A stretch of 23,148 nucleotides of DNA from contig VHZZ01000075.1 in NCBI GenBank assembly GCA_009801015.1, forward strand, positions 324,868 to 348,015, written 5' to 3'. The notes under the pieces are model-generated. The model searched no databases. It was not told where the DNA came from and saw only the letters and a list, made by a program, of their open reading frames with translations. This DNA comes from Silene noctiflora. Lineage: Eukaryota > Streptophyta > Magnoliopsida > Caryophyllales > Caryophyllaceae. The position numbers were made by a program, and so were the translations under genes. Shown here piece by piece: positions 8,836 to 17,991 of this stretch; position 1 is the stretch's first letter; every line of letters starts with the position of its first letter.

Positions 8836-11274
8836 CTAATTGCTAAAATAAGGAGTCGGAATGGCCATAAGAGGATTTTGCCTGTAGACTGCTGTCCCGA
8901 AAGTTTCAGCCATGAAAGAATCTCCTTGCATCTCACTTGGCACCTCCCAATCGAACATGCCAGCAAGATTCGCCAAGACCAGCTCAGTTTGCATACTCGC
9001 AAATGCCATACCTGGACAACCTCGTCTTCCTGCTCCAAAAGGAATAAGCTCAAAGTTATTTCCCTTCATGTCTATTGTACTGTTCAGAAACCTCTCTGGC
9101 CGGAACTCCTCTGGTTCGTGCCATGAAGCCGGTTGCCTCTGTATGGCCCAGGCGTTGATGATAACTTGTGTCCCTGCAGCAATGTCATATTTACGGACTT
9201 TAACATCTTTAGACGCCTCTCGAAATAGCAAAAGAGGGGCTGAAGGGTGTAGCCTTGCTGCCTCCTTGATTACGGCTTTTAGGTATGTCATGTTCTTTAG
9301 ATCATCCTCGTCAATAATTTTTTTGCCTTTGACAAATCCCCTCACTTCGTCTTGCAGTCGTTTCATGATTTGAGGATGCTTAAGCAGCTCCGACATTGTC
9401 CATTCTATTAGTGTTGCAGTTGGCTCAATTCCTCCAACAAGCATGTCCTGTATGGGTAATATGCCACAGTAGTTATTCTTTATGACAAATATAAATCTGG
9501 TACTTGGCAAACTAATCAGTAACTTTTTGCTCCTACTTCAGACTTTATTGAACTGTAACTCTACAAGCTGACAGTAACGGGCGAAAATCAGAAGCTACCG
9601 TAGTTGATGGCTGTAAAGCTTCATTGGGTAAGTTCCTGATCACTCTAATATAGCTAAATTTTACTGGAATGTTATATAGAATGATAGTAAAAAAAAAACT
9701 TATCTAAAGCATCTTAGATGAACAGTATACGGAATCGAGTTCCTGAACCAAAAATGAAATTCAAGAATAAATTGATATGACGTCAATTTCTCGAGAAGGG
9801 GCTATGGATGTTCATAGGAAAATTATTATATTTTGAATCCTGAATTGTTGATTCTTCTCCCTTTTTTCTGCTGTACGATTTTGATCAGCTAGGGTTCTGA
9901 CTTCTAAATCTTGTTCTTCCGCTCAGAATCTTAGATTAATTACCTGCCTTAAACTAGGGTTCTTGAGTGTTTTGCCACATGTGAGTTGCGACAAAACCGA
10001 GATTAGGGAGTGACCACACTGGTATCATTTTTTTTGTTGCAATAGTTCAGCATGGCTGAGTTATGAGGGGTTTCAAGGTTAATTCGACCGTGTTTGGAGG
10101 AGTTATCTGTCTGGCACAATATCTGAGATCTAGTTGCAATTAAGGATTTTGAGAAAACATATCAGCTTAATTCAGGATCACATCTAAAATCCTATTCGCA
10201 TACCATGCATTTAACAAATTGTGACCGGAACAGATAAACCATATTAAATACCGTGCATTTAACAGATTGAGTGGAATAGAAAAAACGCCGTGTTTAGAAT
10301 GTGCTTATGTAAACAAAAAAATAATTCGAAATAGTGAAAAAAAAGAAACTTACTATAAGAATAGCTTTCACATCAACCCTCGTAAGGGATGGATTAGTCC
10401 TCTGAAAATCGAGCACAACGTCTACCAGGTCCTGAACTTCGTCCTCTATAGTGCCCTCATCCCCAATCTGACTTCGTATATTTCGTCGATCAATATGCTC
10501 CTGAACTATCTTGTCAAGAAATTCATCAATCGCTTTTGCAACTCTAGTGGCCTTACCCACCAAACCAGTCGCCTGATCGATCCAACTCAACCAAGGGATG
10601 AACCTTCCGACACTAAAGGTTCCAAGTGCCGCAACAAAATCATTCATTAACACTTTAATGTTTCCACACCCTTCCTCCCCATTATATTTTCTTCCAAAGG
10701 CTGCCCTCGACACCACATTATTCGCTAAGCTTGCAAAAGTCTCTGTCAAATTCACTGGCACAAATGGCTCTGTTTTCCTGATGCGTTCAACGATTAGAGA
10801 TACTTCTTCTTCTCTGTCTCTCCTGAAAGATTGAACCTTTTTGTTGCTTAACATATGCGTCACACATAAACTCTTGATCTGCCTCCAATACTCTCTATAC
10901 TTGCCGAAAGCAATGTCCATACCGTCATAGAACAGAATGGAAGAGACCAGAGATTCAGGCCTGTTTACAAAGACAATGTCATGGGTTTTCATGATTGCCT
11001 CAGCTGCATTAGCAGACGACACGATAAGTGTAGGCTTGCTGCCTAAGTGAAGTAGCATCAAGTCTCCATATTTCTTCGATAACGACCCAAGTGATCTATG
11101 AGGCAGTGCACCCAACTGGTGAAGGTTGCCTATAATGGGTAGTTTTCGTGGCGACGGTAATTGGTTCTTGGTATATAGCAATTTGTAGAGTATGATTATG
11201 AAGCAAAGGAAGGAAAGAAGGGCTAAGGAGTGGAATGGGACTTTTTCTAAGAGTTGGACAAAAACAGTAGCCAT
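8836..11274 (-). CDS. P450 gene B, CYP71-clan, with Pro at the catalytic Thr position
   Basis: Coding is complement(8836-9447, 10354-11274), giving 510 residues; the 906-bp intron is phase 0. An N-terminal membrane anchor (about 14-32) precedes the hinge LPSPRKLP. Then follow YWRQIKS (C-helix), the I-helix GGIEPT (312-317), EAAR (369-372), PERF (424-427) and FGAGRRGCPG with heme Cys451. The fold-defining residues are therefore intact, but residue 316, the Thr that helps activate oxygen in most P450s, is Pro (codon CCA). After ExxR it reads LLLFRE where gene D has LLLPRE. An in-frame ATG exists 12 codons upstream (11310), but the TATA box at 11325-11331 would place transcription start downstream of it, so 11274 is preferred. 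Substrate unknown. Gene C is the closest paralogue in exon 2, with about 80% identity by eye. Confidence 0.9.
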
Positions 11275-11324
11275 TTTTCGAGTTTGCGTCTCTTGCACTG
11301 TCAAATGCATTAAGAGACTGCAAC

Positions 11325-11331
11325 ATTTATA
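11325..11331 (-). promoter_or_regulatory. TATA box of P450 gene B
   Basis: TATAAAT on the minus strand, ending 51 bp upstream of the ATG. The surrounding sequence, from TTTCTATA through GCAGT and TCTTAA to CAGTG, is shared almost base for base with the upstream region of gene D. This supports it as an inherited core promoter. Confidence 0.6.
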
Positions 11332-11940
11332 GAAACCTACTATCTAGTTTGAATCTCGACGACTCGACCCCTTCCGAGCTGTCTAAATATAAATAATTAG
11401 TTTCTTATGGATTTTAAATTATTTTTAATTAGCTGAGTCGTAGTGGTTGTTCATTGCATCCGTTAAGCCTAAGTCAAGTTGAAATGAATCAAACTTGTTA
11501 GTACTCTGTACTTTTTTGGGGATTACTCACAACGACAAAATTACTTATAATCATCATCGATGGACACCCTGGTGCATCGGTTTTACAGCGAAAATCCTAT
11601 TACACTCGATTTTCCATGAAATTAGGCGGTCATGTTCCAAACATTAAGCATCAGGCACCAGCTAAGTATGCTTTGGTATGCATTTAACCCGTTTTAAGCT
11701 TAAGACGTATAATGGTTGTCTTAAATGAGAATTGTGAATATCAAATGTATGGAATCAGATGGAATATGTATAAAATTAGTTATTTTTTAATTAAAAAAAG
11801 TGCCAAAAGTTTATAAGCACATGGTTTACGGATGTAAAAAGCTGCAGAAGCAGGTAATGCGTATCTCCTCCCATATCTGATTGTCACCCTCCAAATCCTT
11901 AACTGTTATGGGTATAAGTATACTTTAGCCAATTTATAAT

Positions 11941-12100
11941 ACGGTTTTTCTAACATGTGTCATAACGGCACACTCTAGGAGGCTAACTCAAGAAAGAATC
12001 AAACAATCTTTTAAGTAAATAAGATATCAATGTGTTGATGCTTACATTCTTAACTTAGGCTCTTAATGTGTATCGTTATGTCAGACGTTAGAAAAACCGT
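11941..12100. mobile_element. MITE with 33-bp terminal inverted repeats
   Basis: The left arm, starting ACGGTTTTTCTAACATGTGT (11941-11973), is matched by the right arm at 12068-12100. The reverse complement of the right arm starts ACGGTTTTTCTAACGTCTGA, with about 26 of 33 positions alike. The total is 160 bp with an AT-rich core and no ORF. T/A-rich sequence (TTTATA) flanks both sides, but an exact target duplication is unclear, so the superfamily is unassigned. An isolated arm of the same type lies at 606-630. Confidence 0.6.
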
Positions 12101-12210
12101 TTTTTTATAGCAAGTGGAGTATCATTGTATATTTGTATGTATCTTTAGTGGTAGTCTAGTGACAAATATTAGAAAACGCATCTTATAATTCTGTTGGACA
12201 GCTAGTAGAA

Positions 12211-12230
12211 TGACCGGAACGAAGGGAGTA
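12211..12230. mobile_element. solitary Stowaway MITE end
   Basis: ACCGGAACGAAGGGAGTA reads, in reverse complement, TACTCCCTTCGTTCCGGT. This is the TA plus CTCCCTYCGT-type terminus of Stowaway elements. A matching opposite end was not found within a few hundred bases on either side, so this is a truncated remnant. Confidence 0.45.
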
Positions 12231-12438
12231 GAATGAAGGTCGAAGTATGGTTGTTTGAGGGGATAAAGTTAATAGAGAGTTGAAAGAGATTGTTAAGGAG
12301 AATAAGTAAGGAATTCAGGAGTACAATTTAAAATATAAAAGAGACAGAGGTACATCTTAGAATATCGAAAAATTCAGAGGTACAACGTAGAATTTTCCAC
12401 TTTAAAAACAACTCTAATCAACAACTTTCTAGTTTCTA

Positions 12439-14210
12439 CTAATTGCTAGAATAAGGAGTAGGAATAGCCATAAGAGAATCTCTTCTGTAGACTGCTGTCC
12501 CAAAAGTTTCAGCCATGAAAGAATCCCCTTGCATCTCACTAGGAACCTCCCATTCGAACACGCCAACAAGAATCGCCAATGCCAACTCGGCATTGGCGAT
12601 AGCAAATGACATACCTGGGCAACCTCGTCTTCCTGCTCCAAACGGAATAAACTCAAAGTCATTTCCCTTCATGTCTACTGCAGTGTTCAGAAACCTCTCT
12701 GGCCGGAACTCCTCTGGTTCGTCCCAGGAATCCTCCTGCCTTTGTATGGCCCATGCGTTGATGATAACGTGTGTCCCTGCTGCAATGTTATAGTTATGAA
12801 CTTTGACATCTTTGGACGCTTCTCGAAATAGCAAAAGGGGAGCTGGAGGGTGTAGCCTTAATGCCTCCTTGATTACGGCTTTTAGGTATGTCATGCTCTT
12901 TAGATCATCCTCGTCAATGATTGCTTTGCCTTTGATAAATCCCCTCACTTCGTCTTGCAGTTTTTTCATGATTCGGGGATGGATAAGCAGCTCCGACATT
13001 GTCCATTCTAGCAGTGTCGCAGTTGGCTCTACCCCTCCAACAAGCATGTTCTGCGTAGGTAATACGCTAGTTAGTCGACAATACGCTCAATGAGTTAAGC
13101 CCCTCTGTTTTTTTTAGTCAGTTACTCCCTCCGTCTCAATCATTTGTTTACCTTTGATTAACATACCTCTCACAAAGACTAAAAAAGTTAAAACAAATGA
13201 ATGGGACGGAGGGAGTATAAATCTCGTAATTGTGAACGAAAATATAATTCAGTGCATAAATAGTGAAGAATGAAATTTACCAGAAGAATAGCTTTCACAT
13301 TATCTCTTCCAAGAGACGGATTAGTCCTCTGAAAATCGAGCAAAATGTCGACCAAGTCCTGAACTTTGTCCCCTCTGGAGGCCTCATCCTCAATCTGAAA
13401 TTGCGAATTTAGTCGATCTATATGCTCCTGAACTATCTTATCAAGAAAAGCATCAAATGCTGTCGCAACTGCAGTGGCTTTACGCAACAGACCAGTCATG
13501 TGATCGATCCAGTTCAGCCAAGGGACAAAAGTTCCGACACTAAACCGTCCAAGTACTCCGACAAAGTCATTCAACAACTCCTTTATATTTCCACATCCTT
13601 CCTCTCCATCATACTTTCTTCCAAAGGCCGCCCTCGACACCACATCCATTATCAAGCTTGTAAAGTACTCTGTCAAATTAACCGACACACCAGGCTTCAT
13701 CAATGTCGATTTCCTGACACGGTCAACCATTAGATAAACTTCTTCTTCCCTGATTTTCCTGAAGGACTGAACCTTTTTGTTGCTTAACATATGCGTAACG
13801 CAGATACTCTTCGCCTGCCTCCAGTACTCTCCATACTTGCCAAAAGCAAGGTCAATACAATCATAGAATAAAATCGAAGCAACTTGATATTTAGGCCGGT
13901 TTGCGAAAACAATGTCATGAGTCTTCATAATTGCCTCAGCTGCAGTAGCAGACGATACGACAAGGGTAGGCTTACTGCCTAAGTGAAGTAGCATCAGGTC
14001 TCCATATTTCTTCGACAACGACCTCAATGATCTATGAGGCAGGGCACTTAACTGGTGAAGGTTGCCTATAATGGGTAGTTTTTGTGGTGAGGGGATTCGA
14101 TTCTTGGCCGATAGCCATGGGTAGAGTAAAATTATGGAGCAGAGGACGGAAACAATTGTTATAGGATCGAAAGGAAGAAGTTCTAAAATTTGAGCAAAAA
14201 CAGTAGCCAT
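12439..14210 (-). CDS. P450 gene C, CYP71-clan, with Pro at the catalytic Thr position
   Basis: Coding is complement(12439-13050, 13281-14210), giving 513 residues. The phase-0 intron is only 230 bp and contains a whole Stowaway MITE. A hydrophobic N-terminal anchor (about 15-31) leads to the hinge IPSPQKLP. Then come YWRQAKS, the I-helix GGVEPT (315-320, with Pro319 in place of Thr), EALR (372-375), PERF and FGAGRRGCPG with heme Cys454. Exon 2 opens with Asn (AAC) where the paralogues have Asp. Exon 2 is most like gene B, whereas exon 1 shares the STLMxPGVSVNL stretch and DEAS with gene D. The start at 14210 is the only ATG in frame before the anchor. The sequence upstream of the ATG diverges from B and D after about 20 bp. 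The frame is intact and the product would be expected to fold and bind heme; substrate unknown. Confidence 0.9.
13125..13215. mobile_element. Stowaway MITE inside the gene C intron
   Basis: A 91-bp element with TIRs CTCCCTCCGTCTCAATCATT on the left and, in reverse complement, CTCCCTCCGTCCCATTCATT on the right. It is flanked by the TA target duplication at 13123-13124 and 13216-13217. This is textbook Stowaway (Tc1/mariner-derived) structure without coding capacity. It takes up about 40% of the intron and leaves the splice borders untouched. Confidence 0.92.
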
Positions 14211-14523
14211 CTTTCAAGTTTGCTTATACTAAAAATAAAACGTATCGAATTTATTGTGATAACCAATAAATAAAATACGTAAAGAATTAATCGAAACACG
14301 TACTAAATTGGTGATTTTAACTTTAACCCGGGAACGGGCCAAAAGTTTGATAAGCACAAGGCCACAAGGGACATGTGCAACTGTACAAAAACAGTGAGAA
14401 AGATACTTTGATATTATTTAGTTTATCTTGTCGGAGCAGTTGATTATGGGTCCTGACTAGTGACTCTTGCGACTATTCGAGTTGCTGTGTGACCGTGCAT
14501 TGTCCGGTCTAGGGTCGTCGAAA
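14211..14523. other. upstream region of P450 gene C
   Basis: About 310 bp between the gene C start and the Helitron. Only the first 20 bp or so (GCAAACTTGAAAG before the ATG) resembles the leaders of the other paralogues. No TATA box sits at the 50-55 bp spacing used by B and D. A TATAA lies about 15 bp from the ATG, too close to be functional. An AT-rich block at about 14240-14285 may hold a weak alternative. Confidence 0.4.
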
Positions 14524-15486
14524 TCTCCTTACTATTAAAACTAAGTCATTGAAAGGCTTCTGATTGGTTGTCTGATTTAAGAGATTTTTTTTTTCCATTT
14601 TCTAGGTTGACCGCATCATAAACTTACCATATATTATTTAAATCATTTCATTCAATTATTATTGGGTGTTGATTTTCGCAGTACACATTTTACTCAGTAC
14701 AGTATAGAGTTGACCAAAATACCCCTCTCATTTCCAACCAAAAATCACAAGTGTAGGTACTGCGAAGAAAAAAATTTGTACAAGTTTGTACTGCATTTTC
14801 CTCCCTCCCCCTCCCGTTTCCTCAACCACCCAGCCACCCCGGTTCACCATCCTCCGGCGACCCACCAATATCCCTTAATTGGCGGCCCCACTCCCCATCC
14901 CCTACCCCAGCCATCCGACAAAACCAATTCGCTCCATCGGCCACCGCGCACCGCCCCTATATCTACTCTGATTCGAACCACCGCAGGCCTTCCATTTGTG
15001 CCGCCCCTAACCACCACATAACCGCGAGCCAAACCCTAAATCTAAGTCCCGAATACTAAATTTTAAAAAAAAAAAAAAAAAAACGAAATAGGAGTACGAC
15101 AGGTATGAGTGGGATGGTGAGCAGGCATGAGTTTGTTGGAGGGGTACGGTGGGATGAGGCAGATGGCGGCATGGTGGCTGGCCGTCTAAAGTTCGACGGT
15201 GGGCTTCGAGTGGGGATGTATGGTGGTGGTGCAGGGTGAATGTGGTGTTGGGTTTTTGGGGTTTTTTCTTTTCTTTGAATGTAGTACACTAAGCTTTTTG
15301 GAAGGAAGGGTATTATGCAAATGGAAATAAATGGGTAAAATGTACTATGATGAGTAAAATATGTACTGCGAAAATAAATTACGTTATTATTTCTGAATAT
15401 AACGTCTAATTATCGTACTAACTAACATATTTTGTATGTTATCTAAAAGCCAACCCGTGCATTTTTTTGCACGGGATTAAAACCAG
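14524..15486 (+). mobile_element. complete non-autonomous Helitron, 963 bp
   Basis: The 5' end TCTCCTTACTATTAAAAC follows A (14523) and matches the TC-plus-CTACTATTAAAA type of plant Helitrons. The 3' end has the hairpin CCCGTGCA/TGCACGGG at 15453-15474, then CCAG (15483-15486) before T. The hairpin, the A|T insertion site and the lack of target duplication all fit; CCAG is a one-base departure from CTRR. No Rep/helicase is encoded. Inside are a C-rich stretch (14800-15010), an A-run (15065-15083) and a G-rich stretch (15100-15250), enclosed by an inverted repeat. The element sits between the gene C promoter and the gene D 3' end. Confidence 0.8.
14671..15377. repeat. inverted repeat bounding the Helitron interior
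   Basis: The left arm GATTTTCGCAGTACACATTT (to TACTCA, 14671-14696) is matched by the right arm at 15351-15377, whose reverse complement starts TTTATTTTCGCAGTACATAT and reaches TACTCA. About 22 of 26 positions agree. Between the arms a C-rich half faces a G-rich half around an A-run, giving a loose fold-back arrangement. It could be an older TIR transposon into which, or with which, the Helitron formed; no target duplication was found. The right arm recurs in part at 18286-18320 (ATGAAAATAAATTACGT). Confidence 0.45.
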
Positions 15487-15790
15487 TGTTTATATTATTG
15501 CGGAGTATTATTTTCTGAAGCTTTATTTGAGATTAAATATACTTACACATGTTTTCTGATTGAATTGTTTAAGCAAGATTAATACTTATTATTTGTTATT
15601 ATTTCATATCGTACATTTCATTTGGTGATAGTAATAAAAATCATGTTATATGATACAATAGTCTCACACGAGATTAGCTGCATAAAAACAAGAAAAAAGA
15701 CACCTTATAAAATTCCGTTTTACTTTATTTCATCATATTCCAAAGTCAAAATACCGCGAGTAATTTGACATAGGAGTCATATACTTTCTC
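15487..15790. other. spacer between the Helitron and the gene D stop
   Basis: AT-rich with no gene. It contains the 3' UTR of gene D, with a canonical AATAAA on the minus strand at 15724-15729. Confidence 0.4.
15724..15729 (-). terminator. candidate poly(A) signal of P450 gene D
   Basis: AATAAA on the minus strand, 62 nt past the gene D stop codon, a usual place for a plant near-upstream element. Confidence 0.45.
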
Positions 15791-17671
15791 CTAGTTGCTA
15801 GAATAAGGAGTTGGGATGGCCGTAAGGGGATATCGCCTGGAGACTGTTGATCCGAAATTTTCATCCATGAAAGAATCTCCTTGCAGTTCATCAGGCACCT
15901 TCCATTCGAACATGCCAACAAGATTTGCCAATGCCAACTCGGCATTGGCGATACCAAATGCCAACCCTGGGCAAGCTTTTCTGCCTGCTCCAAACGGGAT
16001 ATATTCAAAGTCATTTCCCTTCACGTCGATTGTAGAATTCAGAAACCTCTCAGGTCGGAAATCCTCTGGTTGGTCCCATAAACTTGGGAGTCTTTGTATA
16101 GCCCACGCGTTGATGATAACCTCTGTCCCTGCGGCAATGTCATAGTTATGGACTTTGACATCTTGAGATGATTCTCGAGGTAGCAGAAGGGGAGCCGAAG
16201 GGTGTAGCCTTAGCGCTTCTTTGATTACGGATTTTAGGTATGGCATGTTCTGTAGATCAGCCTCATCGATAAATGTTTTGTCTTTAACAAATCCCCTCAC
16301 TTCGTCCTGGAGTCGTTTCATGATTTCAGGATGCAGAATCAGCTCCGACATTGTCCATTCTAATAGTGTGACAGTCGTCTCCACTCCTGCAACAAGTATG
16401 TCCTGTACGGGTAATACACTAATTACGTGACAACTTGAACCATGATCGAGTTTCCGACATTTAGTCCATAGGAACAATTAAACCTACAACTTCCCTAGTT
16501 AATGACTCTGCTCGAGCTTCATTAGATAAGAATCCTGATGAATTTTACGACATCTGAATTTCTAGTCGAAACATTAATAGTGATTAAAATCATCCTGCAG
16601 ATTAGGTTGTGACAGTGTTTCATGATCGAGTTACAAAAGTTTTGAAGGTTACTTCGACCACATGTTATAGCACAAAATCATGGCTATTGCCACGTCTTAA
16701 ATCGACTAATAACGTAAAGGAAAAAAAGAAATTACCAGAAGAAGAGCTTTCACATTAACTCGTCCAAGGGACGGATAATTCTTGTGATAATCAAGCAAAA
16801 TGTCTACCAAGTCGCGATCTTTGTCGTCTCCTTCGGAAGCCTCATCCTGAATCCGACTTTGCAAATTCAGTCGTCGATCAATATGCTCCTGAACTACCTT
16901 ATCAAGAAACACATCAAAAGCTTTCGCAACTGCAGTCGCTTTCCGAAACACACCCCTCATATGATCGATCCAACTCAACCAAGGGACATAAGTTCCGACA
17001 CTGAAGCTTCCAAGTACTCCAACAAAATCCGTCAACAGCTCCTTAAGATTTCCACACCCTTCCTCTGCACCATACTTTCTTCCAAAAGCCGACCTCGACA
17101 CAAGATCATTTATCAAGGTTGTGAAATAGTCTCTCAAATTCACAGACACACCAGGGTTCATCAACGTCGATTTCCTGATATTTTCGACCATTAAACAGAC
17201 TTCTTCTTCTCTGATTCTCCTCAAAATTCGAACCTTCTTACTGCCTAACATATGCATCATGCATAGATTCCTGACCTGTCTCCAATACTCTCCGTACTTG
17301 CCGAAAGCAAGTTCAATACAATCGTAGAAAAGAATCAAAGCGACCTGCGATATAGGCCGGTCTGTGAAGACAATGTCATGGGTTTTCAGAATTGCAGCAG
17401 CTGCCTTAGGTGACGATACGACAAGGGTAGGCTTGCTTCCTAAGTGAAGAAGCATGAGGTCTCCATATTTCTCCGATAAGGTTCTTAAGGATCGATGAGG
17501 AAGGGTACCGAGCTGGTGAAGGTTGCCTATAATGGGAAGTTTTCGCGGTGAGGGTAATCGATTCTTGGTGGATAGCCATGGGTAGAGTATGATTATGAAG
17601 CAAAGAAAGGAAAGAAGAGCTATGGGATGAAATGAATTTTTTTCACAGAGTTGGTAAAAAACAATAGCCAT
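15791..17671 (-). CDS. P450 gene D, CYP71-clan, canonical I-helix
   Basis: Coding is complement(15791-16402, 16736-17671), giving 515 residues; the 333-bp intron is phase 0. An N-terminal anchor (about 15-32) leads to the hinge LPSPRKLP. Then come YWRQVRN, the I-helix AGVETT (317-322, catalytic Thr321 present), EALR (374-377), PERF and FGAGRKACPG with heme Cys456. It keeps LLLPRE after ExxR. All landmark residues of a working microsomal monooxygenase are present, so D is the best candidate in the B/C/D group for ordinary hydroxylation chemistry; substrate unknown. Exon 1 has the STLMNPGVSVNL stretch shared with C. The start at 17671 follows a leader and TATA box conserved with gene B. The ATG context has A at -3. 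No damage is seen. Confidence 0.92.
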
Positions 17672-17725
17672 TTTTTTAAGTTTTCTAAAATTATTACACT
17701 GCCAAAAGCTTTAAGATACTGCTGC

Positions 17726-17732
17726 ATATATA
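17726..17732 (-). promoter_or_regulatory. TATA box of P450 gene D
   Basis: TATATAT on the minus strand, ending 55 bp upstream of the ATG. It sits in a block (TTTCTATAtATG, GCAGT, TCTTAAaGC, GCAGTG) alignable with the gene B promoter without gaps for about 45 bp. Confidence 0.6.
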
Positions 17733-17784
17733 GAAAGTTACAAATCTTTCCACTTTTGGGAAATATAAGTGTTTTTGGAAGTTA

Positions 17785-17991
17785 CTCCCGTCCGTCCCAG
17801 TCATTTGTTGTTATTTGGTTTTGGCATAAAGATCAAGAAAAGAGGAGGGAGCCAATTATAACATGACAAGTGGAATAAATTGAAGGTGGATTAAATTACT
17901 CATTAAATGCAATCCTAAAATAGAAAGGACAACAATTGACTGAGACACCCAAAAAATAGAAAAGAACAACAAATAACCGGGACGGATGAAG
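17785..17991. mobile_element. Stowaway MITE, 207 bp, in the gene D upstream region
   Basis: The left TIR CTCCCGTCCGTCCCAGTCAT and the right TIR, in reverse complement CTTCATCCGTCCCGGTTATT, are flanked by TA (17783-17784 and 17992-17993). Subterminal TTTGTTGTTATT also pairs with AACAACAAATAA. It has no ORF. It begins about 110 bp upstream of the gene D ATG, just beyond the TATA box, so it may displace or supply promoter elements. Confidence 0.85.

Larger units (their letters stand above)
11332..12438. other. intergenic spacer between P450 genes B and C
   Basis: No gene is seen. It holds upstream promoter sequence of B, the 3' UTR of C, an inverted-repeat element at 11941-12100 and a lone Stowaway end at 12211-12230, both listed separately. 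The remainder is AT-rich and unremarkable. Confidence 0.5.

Noticed and set aside
8589-9373. Long open frames overlapping gene B exon 2 in other frames and on the plus strand
   Set aside because: They mirror the conserved P450 codons. The same shadow frames recur over C and D at the matching places.
11275-11310. Alternative ATG for gene B at 11310
   Set aside because: It lies only 15 bp from the TATA box, so it is probably upstream of transcription start. The 11274 start matches the paralogues (MATVF).
12515-13093. Plus-strand open frames over gene C exon 2
   Set aside because: Antisense shadows of a clear P450 exon, with no independent start context or homology.
14662-15289. Pro-rich open frames inside the Helitron (plus strand to 15021, minus strand 15056-15289)
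   Set aside because: They result from C-rich and G-rich low-complexity halves of the element; composition, not conserved sequence, keeps them open.
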